31,007 bases of DNA from Zoopage sp. CT-All (taxonomy: Eukaryota > Zoopagomycota > Zoopagomycetes > Zoopagales > Zoopagaceae): NCBI GenBank assembly GCA_004114245.1, contig QZWS01000065.1, positions 1 through 31,007 on the forward strand, given 5' to 3'. The first letter of the stretch is position 1; the number at the start of each line of letters is the position of its first letter. Shown one piece after another: positions 9,707 to 20,136 of the stretch. The notes under the pieces were generated by a model. That model was not told where the DNA came from, made no database searches, and was given only the letters and a program-made list of their open reading frames with translations. The position numbers and the translations under genes are program-made.

Positions 9707-12700
9707 ATGGACAAGCACAGAGGGACCGCACCACCATTGACCTCACCGACCTCGCCACCGCTGCACAAGCATGGCCACGGCCACGGCCACCACACCCCCA
9801 TCCTCATTTCAAGCATCACAACCCATTCGCATCACATACCTGCATCAAGTCCCTCCGACGGGTCCACGTCTTCATCCCCAGCGCACAAGCCTGGCAGCGA
9901 CGGCGGCGGTGGAGTGGACAAGCATGCCAAGGCGTCGCGCAACCGCCACATCCTCCTCACCCATCGCCGCCAGAAGCTCTCCCACCACCTCCGTCGCGTT
10001 CAACTCCTCCGTGACCACGCCCAGCTGCATCGTCTCCTCGAACGTGAGTGCTTGCAGCGGTCCTTGGATGATGCCAAAGAGCGGCGTGAGGGGTTGGTGA
10101 AAGGGAGGGTGGAGAGACGCCGCGAGCACTGGCGGCATGTGTGGGAGGTGGTGGCCCGAAGGGACAAGAAAGTGTTTGATTGGGGAAAGCGAGTAAGGGA
10201 CGGGCTGGTCAGGGCGGAGACGAGGAGGGATCGAGTGGTGAGAGAGCGTCGCGAGGCAGGCCGGAGGCGCGTCGAGGATGTCTACCGGGTCAAGTCGGAG
10301 CTGGAACGCAAGCGCGTCCGAGCCGCCGAGGAAAAAAGGAGCGAGATTGAGCGCGGCTTGAAACGAAGCGAAGTTTTGAGGAAGCTTGCGCTGGAGGCTC
10401 GGGTGCGGAAAAAGCTGATAGAGGCGGCGCGGACGCCCAGGGTCGTGGAGATGTTGTCTGCCGATGACGCGGCGAGGCTGATCCAGCGTTGGTGGCGAAG
10501 GTCCATTTGGATTCGATCTGCACTCTTGCGGCTCTCATCGACAGGCTTCCGCGCAAACAGGGATGTCGGGACCGAGACTGAATTCCAGGATTCGATGATA
10601 TTTATTCGCCGTTCAGACGTTATTCAGGCTGTCGGCCATGTCCTTGTTGCAGTCTTTCGCGCGGCATCCAGTGCAGCATCCAGCACAGTGATACCTCCGA
10701 ATAGTCAAGTAGTTCTGACGACGAAGAACACCAAGCAGCTTATGGCCGCAGCCAGAGTGTTTCTCTCAGGCTGGCTGATGCGATGGCACCCTAGTGACGT
10801 GCTCAACGTAAATGGCAACGGAGATTTTGCCATGCCCAAGGACAGGATCGTGTTTGAGAACTGCGAAAAACTATTTGCCGCGTACGATGCCCTTGTCTCT
10901 GTCTTTGTCAGCCAACGGCTATCTCTGCAAGATTCCCGGGCCGCGAGGGCAGCTGCACTTGACGATGCTGCAATAAGGGACTTTACAGACGCATTCGCAG
11001 CGTTCCGCAGTTCATTTGAGGCCTGGCAGCGTGAGGATACCCAGCACTTGCTCAACGACATGCTCCAGCACTATGCACGGCTCCAGTATCTATGGATCGA
11101 GATGGCCGCGCGTGCTGAAACAGTGACAGAGGATGTCGAGGCTTGGCGGAATAAAATCCACCAGCAAAGGCTGCTATTGCGGGAACAGATAGAGCGCTTG
11201 CCTGGAGGAAAGGAAGCTCTGGCCGAGCAGACGCAGCGCGAGTCCATGGAGGAACGAAGCTCCGAGATTGCACTGCTTTCGCCAACACAGAACAGGAGTT
11301 TCGAGGCCAATGTCGATGTCGATGCCGATTTATCGATGGTTTCAAGCAGTGTTGCTTCAGAGTCGATGTCTCCTCCCGACTCCATTCTTCGGGGTGGATC
11401 GGCGACGACGCCGACGGCGACTGCTCCAGAGGGAAATGCCGAGGCCACGCGTGAAGCGCTACAGGCTCACTCCCAGCTCAGCGGTCTGGATAATCTGGCA
11501 CTATTGCACGAACTGGTTATGGAGCCCGATTTCCGACTCGGCGCTGAGCTCGAAGCCGAAGAGCGCGGCGAAGTCATCGTGGACGACAGCGGCTCGGACG
11601 ATCCACGGGCGTTAGCAGAGCGTGTGAGAAGGATGGCGTTAAAAGCTTTCTTTGCAAGGGTTAGGTCCGACTGGCAGACTGACGACGGGCGTCGCGAATG
11701 GGCCCTATCTCTCCTGGTCGATATTCAAAAGGTATGCAGGCGCTATAAAATAGTTGTGAATTCATCTAACGTGGCCTCGATCAGGGCCTTCTTGAACTTG
11801 TGCCCGTGAGGCTAGCACTGCATCAGCAGGTTGTAGAACGCCTGGAACCAACGCAGTTGCGGAGCAGCATTCAATCGGGTCGATTCGACCAGGCGCAGAT
11901 CTTTGCCTTTGTCCTTGACACTATGCGGCGGATATGCGCTCCGCTACGAGACGAAGCAATCCACAGGCTAATTGAAAACGCGCACACAGCGGATCCTGTT
12001 GCGGTTATTGAGCGCGTGATGAGGCTTCTCGAGCTGATGCGTCTTGACGTGGCAAACCACCGACTTGCCGCTGCACGGCCTCATCTTTTGCAGCATGGAC
12101 AGTCGTACGAACGTGAAGCATTTCGTCGTGCGCTGTCCGATGGCCCATTGACGCTGAATGCGACACGAGGCTGGCTGGAGAGTGCTGTGGTACGCGTCAA
12201 AGCTGAGAAGGACAAAAGAAACCCCGAGGGGGTGGATCATCTCGCCAATCGGATCCGATACTCGGCTGTATTTGTCGATGCGATTCTGTACCTTTTGAGC
12301 GACGCCAGCGCAGCGCTTCCGATGCCAGAGACATTCCGGATGGACGATGGCAGGATCTTTTCTATTCGTCGCCAGGTCAAGGACGTGTGCATCGTTGCCA
12401 CTATGATGACGGTGACGAGAAATGCGTTCCCCCATGCATTCAAAGCGATGCGCGATGCGAGTGGCGATCAGCTGCGAGAGCTGGCCGCCTCCTTGCTAAC
12501 GGTTGTTTCCCTGCCGGCCGTGGTGGAAAGCGCGCTTACTCTACGCCTTGCCGGAGTAGTCATTGACCAGGTCAAGCTGGCGACACCAAAGGATTCGGCG
12601 CAAGAGGAGCTCGACAGTCGCAAAAAGCAACTACAAAGCGTTGTGGCCAAGATCCTGGGTGGGCGTGATCCGATCTTTCTGATTGTGCGTCGCCGCGTTC

Positions 12701-12924
12701 AAGCCCTGCTGCGTCAGCATCTCACGGCCTTGACCACGTCATCTACCACATCATCGACATCCATTGAGGAGGTCAAGGTTCAGCGATTGCACAATACAGG
12801 GCTCGAGTATGTCGCCGAGGAGCTCGGAGCAGCACTTGGGCGTGTCCGGCGGCTGGTGGCATGGAATCAAGGGGTATACGTTGAGTGGTACGACGAGATT
12901 ATCGGTGCCTTGCTGGCTGATTAG
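9707..12924 (+). CDS. SOK1/TCP11-family protein
   Basis: Homologue of yeast Sok1 and mammalian TCP11, a family linked to cAMP/PKA signalling; its biochemical activity is not established. Exons 9707-11731 and 11785-12924 flank a 53-nt intron with a TCTAAC branch site; 1054 residues. The N-terminus has a His-rich run (about 20-35) and a strongly charged coiled-coil-like segment (about 85-240, rich in Arg/Glu/Lys). An IQ-like helix, AARLIQRWWRRS, lies at about 254. The TCP11 domain fills the rest; its best-matching part is RRICAPLRDEAI through LMRLDVANHR (about 720-770), then YEREAFRRAL. The long acidic/Ser loop at about 510-610 is low complexity. Reading across the unspliced intron would end falsely at 11809. 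Confidence 0.85.
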
Positions 12925-13024
12925 GGATCAGGAATCAGGGATGTGGTTGCTGGATTTGGCAGTTGGTGTAGTCCTGTGGTGTGAATACAGCGCGTGGGAG
13001 CGGTGGTCATCCGCCTCGTCCAAA

Positions 13025-15553
13025 ATGTCCCTCGCCTCGCATCCAGCTGACGCGATATATCTCCGTGCCCTGTACACCTTCCATGGCGTCGCCGACTTTC
13101 GCGAGCTTTCATTCCTCATCGGCGACCGGCTCCGGCTCATCACCGACCAGGTCGCGGACGGGTGGATGTTGGCAGAGACCGACGCTGGCGAGAAAGGGCT
13201 GGTGCCGCGGTCATACGTCGTCGTGGGTCCAGCCACATCCGCATTCGTATTGCTGATATTGGGTAGTTTGAGGACGAGTATGTTAACGAGGACGAAATGG
13301 AGTTGGATGAGATTGGCGACGGGGCCAGTGCCGGTGCTTGGGCAGCATCTCCGCCCTCGCCACCGGGCTCCATCCACGACTTGGCCCCCATTGAGCGCAT
13401 CGTGTCCGCGATAATCGAAGCAGAGGAGACAAGCGATGCTATTTTTGATCGCGGTGCATTGTTGACAGAGAAATCGGACGCTCAGGCTGTGGCGGAGACG
13501 GCTTGCGACACCGAGGAGACTCGTGGCTTCGATGCCGATGACCGACGAACCGTGATTGTTGCGCTTACGCCAAAAGATGATCGTGCTACGCTTTATGTTC
13601 CCCTCACGCATCCATCAGAGGTCAGCGAGATAGTCAGCACCAGTGCAGCCATCGACAGTGTGGGCTCCAGTGAAGCTTTTCCAACAGTGACAACTACTCC
13701 CGAGATCGCCGCTGCAAACACGCTTGTTTCAGAAGCGCTGCACCCTATTGAGAATCCGCAATCGCTGCAGCGCGCAAGCACAAGGCGAGCCCGGAGACAG
13801 TTAAATCGATTCTCGTCGTACGTCACTTCCGGCTGTGAAGAATTCGTACTGGCTGGTGGCGCGGCTCATAGCACGGAAGCGGCTACCGAGGAAAGGAAGG
13901 CAGATACCAAAAGTCATAACGGCGTGGATGACTGCGATAGGCATTTTATCAAGAGCGGACCGAGCTGGAGTGCCAAAGGCGATGCGTTTCATGTTCGTGT
14001 GCACGACCCCGAGCGCAGGTCGCGCATGGGCGGGATGCAGGAATATACGCTCTACCATGTTTCGCATGCTGCAAGTGCTCCGCGTCATTGACATTGTGCT
14101 AACCTCGTGTAGATCCCTGGCAGTGCGGAGGTCACTGTATGCAGACGATTTCGGCAGTTTCACTGGCTTCACCTCACGCTCACACGAAAGTACGCTGCCC
14201 TGGTTCTTCCGCCGCTTCCCGAGAAGCAATTTTCCGGACGATTCGTGGAAGAGTTTGTCGAACGACGACGACGGGCCTTGGAGCGCTTTATCAACCGCTT
14301 GGTGCGCCACCCAGTCATCCGATATTCGGCGTTGTTGGTCCACTTCCTTACATGCACCGACGATGCCGAGTGGAAACGCAAAGAGAAGGCATTCAACTCG
14401 GATCCAATCGTCGGGCATCGCTTCTTCCAGCACGTGTATCATCCCGAGTTCAACGTAGATGAGGATGGCGATGTGGATGCCGTGCAGCGATTTTACGATC
14501 ACATCCGTGCCATGGACCGCTACATGCCTTCATTTACGGACTCTGCCCAAGGATACCGCGATCAGCTGAAGGAAACTCAGTCGCGGCTCAAGTCGTTCGC
14601 ATTTGGCATGCTCAGAATGATATCGGGTGCGCCTGATGAGGATGACTACGCACGTGGCCTGCTCGAGGAGGACGGTGCATGGTGCTGGCGCGATGGATGC
14701 AGGCCTTGTCTAAGTCTCACTAAGGCGCTGCAGTCTACGTCAGATGCGATGCATCATGTGTCCGGTGCGTACGATGAGCACATTCAAGAGCAGCTGACGC
14801 CGTGGCTTGAGTCGGTCAAAGAGTACAGCAGCGTGACGAATGCGCTATTTCCGCTTGTCGAGATGCATGTTGGTGCACATCGGAAGTTTAGCGAGATAGA
14901 TGCTGAGGCTAAGCTTGCCGAAGAAGCCGGTCGAGACGTACGCTTTGCATTTGACATGGCTATCTCTGGCTTACTCGGGTGACTAGGATTACGACGCAGA
15001 AGATATAAAGTCTCGCTGCGAGACGGTCTTCAACGTGACGCTGGCCGAGCTGGACCGCGTCCACACTGAGCGTGGAAGAGATTTTCGTGACGCGGCGGTC
15101 CAGTTCATTGACACGGAAATCGTATTTCACGAGAAGGCAGGCCTCGCAGGCCATTGATGTAAAGCTGAGCTGCTTGTCTAGATCGTCGCCGAGTTGAGGA
15201 AAGCCAGAGAGGTCTACGCTGCCAATGCGTATGCATCGCTTTCTACTACTCCACGCCAAACATCGCCATACACAAAGGAATTGCGCGATCTTCCCATGTC
15301 GCAGTCTATCGCTTCGACCGTTGCCGGTACGGCTGCTGTTGGTGTGGCGTCTGTTGCCGGAGTTCGTACTGTCGTTGGAGGCGTCGTTGAAGGCGTGGGT
15401 ACTGTGGGAAATTATTTGTCCGAATCCATTCGAGGTGCGGCAGTGGCCGGGACAGAGTCGGTTAGCAGCCCATCGACTGGTGCACGAAGCGGGATGTTTG
15501 GAATGTGGAGCTGGACCGGCAGCGGTTCCAGCGTCAGCACCGTGAAGAGGTAA
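13025..15553 (+). CDS. SH3-PX-BAR sorting nexin (SNX9-like)
   Basis: Membrane-remodelling adaptor expected to act in endocytosis or actin-linked trafficking: the PX domain reads phosphoinositides, BAR senses curvature, SH3 recruits proline-rich partners. Five exons (13025-13222, 13267-14058, 14113-14937, 14987-15136, 15182-15553) give 778 residues. SH3 spans about residues 11-66 (ALYTFHGVADFRELSF; GWMLAE; GLVPRSYV). A Glu/Ser-rich linker follows. PX runs about 305-410 with CRRFRQFHWL and LPPLPEKQF. A BAR-like helical region spans about 430-670, ending EIVFHEK-IVAELRKAREVY. The tail is Gly/Val/Ser-rich. The last intron has a GC donor. The frame is open 87 codons upstream of 13025 but runs into SOK1, so ATG 13025, directly before the SH3, is chosen. 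The domain order is known from SNX9/18/33. Confidence 0.87.
15137..15181 (+). other. GC-AG intron in the sorting nexin
   Basis: A 45-nt intron with donor AAG|GCAGGC and acceptor TCTAG. Splicing here joins EIVFHEK to IVAELRKAREVY in frame and restores the BAR helix spacing. A GT alternative at 15122 would delete VFHEK, residues that fit the helix. Confidence 0.65.
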
Positions 15554-15565
15554 GGGATTGTGATT

Positions 15566-15595
15566 GCTGTACAACGACGAGCTGTACAACGACGA
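15566..15595. repeat. 15-bp tandem duplication downstream of the sorting nexin
   Basis: The unit GCTGTACAACGACGA occurs twice back to back just after the stop codon. It lies in the 290-bp gap before the next gene and has no evident coding role. Confidence 0.8.
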
Positions 15596-15843
15596 GGCTG
15601 TAATATACACTTGCTGGGTCGATGTCGATGTCGCTGTCAGGTCCGGCCTGTCCGGAGCGAGGGCAGCCCCTTGAAAGAGGCATCAAGTCCAAAACCAGCC
15701 CCCGCGGAACTGGCGCTGAAATACACCGTGACATGGCAGCCCCTAAATAGCGATAGAGAGGATGATATATTCTCTAATTGCCCCTTGTCAACGCGGCACC
15801 TTGTTGCTCGTGAAATTGCCCGCTCATTTCCTCATCAACTACC

Positions 15844-16992
15844 ATGTCCAAGCCTGCCCCGCCGCCCCCGCCGCCGCCACACCCATTCAGCGCCATCGCT
15901 GTCATCGTCTCGCTCATCTCTATCCTCACAAGCATCGTCCGGATTCCGGCTCGCATCGTTCAGGCCATCCCTGCGCCCATCACCCGCGCCCTGCTGCTTC
16001 TCCTTATCCCCGTCGCCACCGTGCTCGCCCTCGTCGTGCTCTTTCTCTTCTCGTTTCCGTTGACATTTCTGAACCGCTGGTGGTACGGCGGGTATAAGAA
16101 CAGGATGGTGGGCGGCGGTGGATGGCTGCAGCGTGTGTGTGGATACCTCGGGATCGATTGGTCTCGGCGTCCGCGCTCCTCGTCGGCGTCGGCATCGGCG
16201 TCGACGTCGGATAGCGGCAGTGACGGTGGTGACGGGGAGGAAGAGCGGACATCGACTCTCTTGATCTGGATTGCGCTGGAGGCCATCAAGGGAGTGGTGG
16301 ATTCCTACGGGCGCAGGGCCGCGGAGCGCGAGAGACTGCGGCGACGCAGTTCGACGGACTCGTCCCGTGCCCCGCCAAAGCATCCCTCTGCCGCCTCCAG
16401 TCGCGATGAACAAATGCGGCAAAAGTGGGAGGAGAGCGCCCGGGAGCACGCCCATCGCAGGTTTTCTACCGGCGGTCCGGGAATGTTTGCAAGCGCTCCT
16501 GCGCCGTCGATGGCGCCGCGCGCTGCCGCTAGTAAGCCTGCGTCGCAGCCGATGGATGCTCGTCGTCGTACCTACACTACGCACGCTGCTGGCGCCACGC
16601 ACACCAAGACTGCAGCGGCATCTAACAGGACGCTACCGCGGACGTCGCCCGCCCCGATGATGCCGAGCTCAAGGCACAGCCATCAGCCGTCCTACGGGCT
16701 CTCGGGTCTCGGAATCGCCGGATCCGCAGTGCCAGGGTTCATGTTTGCGTCGGCATCGCCTCCCGCTAGCCCGGTGACGAGTGCACGAAGCGGCAAGCCG
16801 CCGCAGCCCAGGTCGTATACCCCTGTCGGTGGAGATGCAAACAGGGCCCGGGCGTCGACCTGGGCTGGAGATGGCAAGAGCACCGCGAGATTCGAGGGTT
16901 CGAGTGCTACGTATGAGCGAGAGCGCATGTTTGTGCAGACAGCGCTCCTCAATCAGCGTCTGCGGCAACTAACACCGCCTCAGGGGCAGTAA
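15844..16992 (+). CDS. Two-TM membrane protein with disordered tail
   Basis: Not recognised. An intronless 382-residue frame. It opens with a proline run (residues 4-13), then two hydrophobic segments: about 16-42 (FSAIAVIVSLISIL) and about 47-74 (ALLLLLIPVATVLALVVLFL). A WWYGGYKNRM junction and one more hydrophobic helix (about 138-152, TLLIWIALEAIKGVV) follow, before some 220 residues of Ser/Ala/Pro/Arg-rich disorder with many SxP motifs. The continuous frame, an ATG in ACCATG context and the hydrophobic plan suggest a real ER or vesicle membrane protein with a cytosolic phosphorylatable tail; no family is assigned. Antisense open frames over it are compositional shadows. Confidence 0.6.
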   Translation: MSKPAPPPPPPPHPFSAIAVIVSLISILTSIVRIPARIVQAIPAPITRALLLLLIPVATVLALVVLFLFSFPLTFLNRWWYGGYKNRMVGGGGWLQRVCGYLGIDWSRRPRSSSASASASTSDSGSDGGDGEEERTSTLLIWIALEAIKGVVDSYGRRAAERERLRRRSSTDSSRAPPKHPSAASSRDEQMRQKWEESAREHAHRRFSTGGPGMFASAPAPSMAPRAAASKPASQPMDARRRTYTTHAAGATHTKTAAASNRTLPRTSPAPMMPSSRHSHQPSYGLSGLGIAGSAVPGFMFASASPPASPVTSARSGKPPQPRSYTPVGGDANRARASTWAGDGKSTARFEGSSATYERERMFVQTALLNQRLRQLTPPQGQ

Positions 16993-17165
16993 TGCGGATG
17001 GACTATGCTTGCCCATCGCTGCTGCTGGTGCTGGCGCGTTTGCGTTATTTATTGTTTATCTATTCCGGTATCTGCTGTAATGCTCGTGCGTGGTCGCGAC
17101 GGGTTATGAGTACTTTAGTGTCGATATGAAATAGCAATCTGTGCATTATCTCAACAAATATTGTC

Positions 17166-19223
17166 CTATCGAGGTCTGATCTTGACGCTACCATTTTCCA
17201 AAGCTTCAACGCCGAGTCCGGCGCTTTCAAGCTGCCTCCCCAGTGCATCTTGTGCTACACCCACGGGTTTCATTGCAGCTACCCTCGCTTGGTTTGCTGG
17301 GTGCTCGGCGAGCACGGCCCTGAGAGTCATGACGGACACTTCGCGGATGTACGGATTGCGATCGTCAATGCCACAATTTTGCAAAATTAGAGCCAGGCCA
17401 GGGCCCTCGCCGAGCTAGTAGAAAGCAATGGCGAGTGAGGCATGGCGAGTGAGGCATGGAGCTGGCAAGCTTACGAGATCTTTGACTTGCGCGAGTCCAT
17501 TGTGCGCCAAAGCGCCGAGGAGTTGTATGCAATCCCGCTTCAGATGCGTGCCAATCAAGTGGCTATGTATATCATGATTGGCAGTCGAAGCTGGGGAAAG
17601 GGTGGGGATCGACTCGCGCATGTGAGCTTTGTCAAGTTTCGGCAACGCCCCTTCGGCAACACCTAGCACATCTAGACAGGATAATCAGGCGCTTGGGATT
17701 ACTGAACAGAACACCATACCCACCACTGCAGCGGCAACTTTGACATCATTGTCGAGCTTTACTCCTTGAATATTCTCATGGAATTGTGCCACACTGCCAA
17801 GAATGATAATAAGAAGCTGAACCGTATTCATCCATCGCTCGACGTCAGTGGATATAGCAGCAGCGACCGTCGTTGCGCTTGGAGTGTTGTCGGACGCTGT
17901 GGTAGCACTTGGCATTCGATCGACAAATACAGCAGCAGAAAATGTAAAGTAGCGACAGAGCCTGGTGATGGCATCCGAATTGAGCCACACTGGATGTACT
18001 TCCGACGAAGTCATGGCGCCATCGAGGAGCTTCAGCAATGAGAGCGTCTCCACTGAAAGATTGCGATCACTTGGGATAATTATATCGGTATGATGTGATA
18101 AAAGGTACTCACCCTGCGATCAAGAATGCGTCCAAGAGCGAGATCAGACCGTCAGCATTGACAATAACGCGAAATAATTGATATCTTTGCAAAATATCAG
18201 CCAAGCATGCAAATACTAGGTGCACGACTTGCGTTCTGTCAAACATGGCCAAATGCTCGTCGTGTGCATGGCCAGCATTCTTCAGCATTTCGGTCATAAT
18301 ACCATTAGGCCCGGCGTCATCAAGACCAATCAGTCGCCTAGAAGAATATTTTAGGATTCGGATATAATAAGTAGGACCGCACTGGATCATCGCCACAGAC
18401 ACATCGTCATTCCCAGTCGCAGCAAGGCTTTGCAGTAGTACAATCGCCGCTTGCGATGTCTTATCGCAAGTGTCAAGCATTATATATCTATGATAGAATA
18501 AGCGGAATGCCAACACTGGCATAGTACACCCACGACATTACCGATCGGGAACCGCCCGTCCGTGGTAAAACTGTATCCAGCAGCCTCTGACACGTATCTG
18601 CTCCATCCTCATCTCGCAGGGCAGCAGATACCATGGCCATGTTTGCCAAAACCTGTGTCGCGATCAAACGTAGCCCTTCACCAGCACTGCCCAGATCCAA
18701 TAAGATCACATTCTTAAGAGTACGAAGTATAACGTCGTCGCTGCAATGTCGCAAACGTATATCAAACTCATCAGAAAGGTGGATAGTGCGTACGTTGCTG
18801 CACGACGAGTCGCATGTGGGTTGCCAGCACACACATTGCGCAGCAACCTCAAACACACCACACAATGGACCGCGCCCATGACGGCTATTCGCTCTTGCAA
18901 AAGAGTGGTGTCGAATTCATCTGCAAAAGGTGCGAGAATTTTCCCGAGAAGGATCCAGAATTCTGCGTCCTCGGCGAGCATAGCCCTGTCAGTCAATCGT
19001 AGAGTCGGCGCCGAACAAGGAGTTCTCACCGCTCAGTGTCGTCTCGGGGCGGAGTCACGTCCTCGGGAGACGCCACAGTGAGTATATCGGCGTCGGCCAA
19101 CGTCGCTCGCAGCCAGGTGATGGTCGCAGCGCGCGTTTCCAGCTGCATGGACGTCCCGTGCTTGAGAGTGTTGAGGAATTGCAGATGCCATGCGCCAATG
19201 ACAGTCACGACGCTGTTGCACAT
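17166..19223 (-). CDS. Ataxin-10 / CTR86-type armadillo protein
   Basis: Helical-repeat scaffold homologous to human ATXN10 and yeast Ctr86; family members bind signalling and cytokinesis proteins, and no enzymatic role is known. Seven exons fit in phase: 19223-19030, 18985-18794, 18740-18528, 18487-18113, 18069-17720, 17671-17475, 17414-17166 (introns 40-60 nt), giving 589 residues, close to yeast Ctr86. Recognisable blocks are CLRLLRNVCAGNPHATR (about 105-121), LGSAGEGLRLIATQVLANM (about 145-163), LLGALAHNG near residue 500, and the diagnostic C-terminal ataxin-10 block GIDDRNPYIREVSVMTLRA with AEHPANQARV at about 520-550. Branch-like TTGACTGAC and CTAAT-type sites precede several acceptors. 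The start is the first ATG of the exon; an upstream exon cannot be excluded. Convergent with the membrane protein (173 bp). Confidence 0.85.
17428..17455. repeat. 14-bp tandem duplication inside an ATXN10 intron
   Basis: Two adjacent copies of ATGGCGAGTGAGGC lie in the last intron of the ataxin-10 gene (17415-17474). The duplication makes this the longest intron I resolved (60 nt); without it the intron would be 46 nt, the local norm. Confidence 0.85.
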
Positions 19224-19279
19224 CGGCAAATCCCAACATTGGGCAGGCCAACTTTTGCAACACCAGCGTACCCGCAGAC

Positions 19280-20030
19280 GCTAGGAACGCCCAGGAGCAT
19301 GGAGCGTGACCAGAGGAAGCAGGCAACGAGCCCGAGGTAGGTGCGGAGGCTCCTCCTCCCTCTGGATCCTGGGGACTCTGACGCACCCCCAGCCCAGGAG
19401 CTACGCAGACGCTCACATCAACCTCCTGCCGACAGTGCTGCTACTCTCACCCTGAAATAAGACATGATCGCAAAGAATATCACTGTAGCAGTCACCTCAG
19501 CAGTAACCTACAAGGCACCCGGCAATAGCGGAGTACAGACGTGTGTTCCAGCATGCATTGTCACACACGGGTGAGTATGTTGCCATGTTGTTCAATCAAT
19601 GCCTGCAAGAGGGGACGAGTACCACAGGACTGGTGTTGTGGAATACTGCAGCCGGCCCCCAAGCCAGGTGTTATGCCAGGCAATCTTAACAAGCTCCGAC
19701 CACGCATGATGCTGGGAACAATGCGTAAAGTCTTCTTCCGAGTTGTTACATCGCAGATGAATGAGTTCTCCAGCGCCATCAGGCGTAGGCTTCCCCCTGG
19801 AGGCACCTGATGCCATTGCTATGCTACGCCTAGCCTGGCAGTACTGCCAGTGGCAGTGGTAGAGGACAAGCAAGGCATGCTGGTCTTTGGCATCAAAACC
19901 AGCTACGAAGGCTAGCAGAATGCCCTCACCAAGGCCCACAAGGAGACCTCGCCAGCACCGCCACTATGAACCATCTACACAGACGGCTCAGTGTAGGGCA
20001 GCTATGCATTAGTGTTGCATTGTATTTGCT
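19280..20030 (+). mobile_element. Decayed non-LTR (LINE) retrotransposon fragment
   Basis: Fragments of a LINE polyprotein appear in shifting frames. Upstream, TYKAPGNSGV (about 19500) resembles the KAPGPDG element at the start of LINE reverse transcriptase. From about 19610, RVPQDWCCGILQPAPKPG and LNKLRPRMMLGTMRKVF fit the next RT blocks (P-x2-W-x2-G-I, K-x-RP-x-x-L-x-T-x-RK). At 19973-19993, TIYTDGSV fits an RNase H start. Only about 150 bp separate RT and RNase H parts, so the catalytic RT core is missing. Frames shift and stops occur, so this is a relic. The outer limits are approximate, and no poly-A tail or target-site duplication was found. Its 5' part fills the stretch between the ATXN10 start and here. 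Confidence 0.65.
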
Positions 20031-20136
20031 CACACCGTCACATATATCAATGCAAATATGTTTTACTGCAATAGAAGTCTTATTGTCCCAGCCAGTCAGC
20101 AGCCACAATCCGCCTTCGATGAGGGGAAACTCGGTC

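Noticed and set aside
12764-13024. N-terminal extension of the sorting nexin back into SOK1
   Set aside because: It overlaps the conserved end of SOK1 in another frame; ATG 13025 lies directly before the SH3 domain.
15835-16602. 255-codon antisense frame over the membrane-protein gene
   Set aside because: Arg/Gly/Asp repeats mirror the Ser/Pro codons of the sense gene; no domain features.
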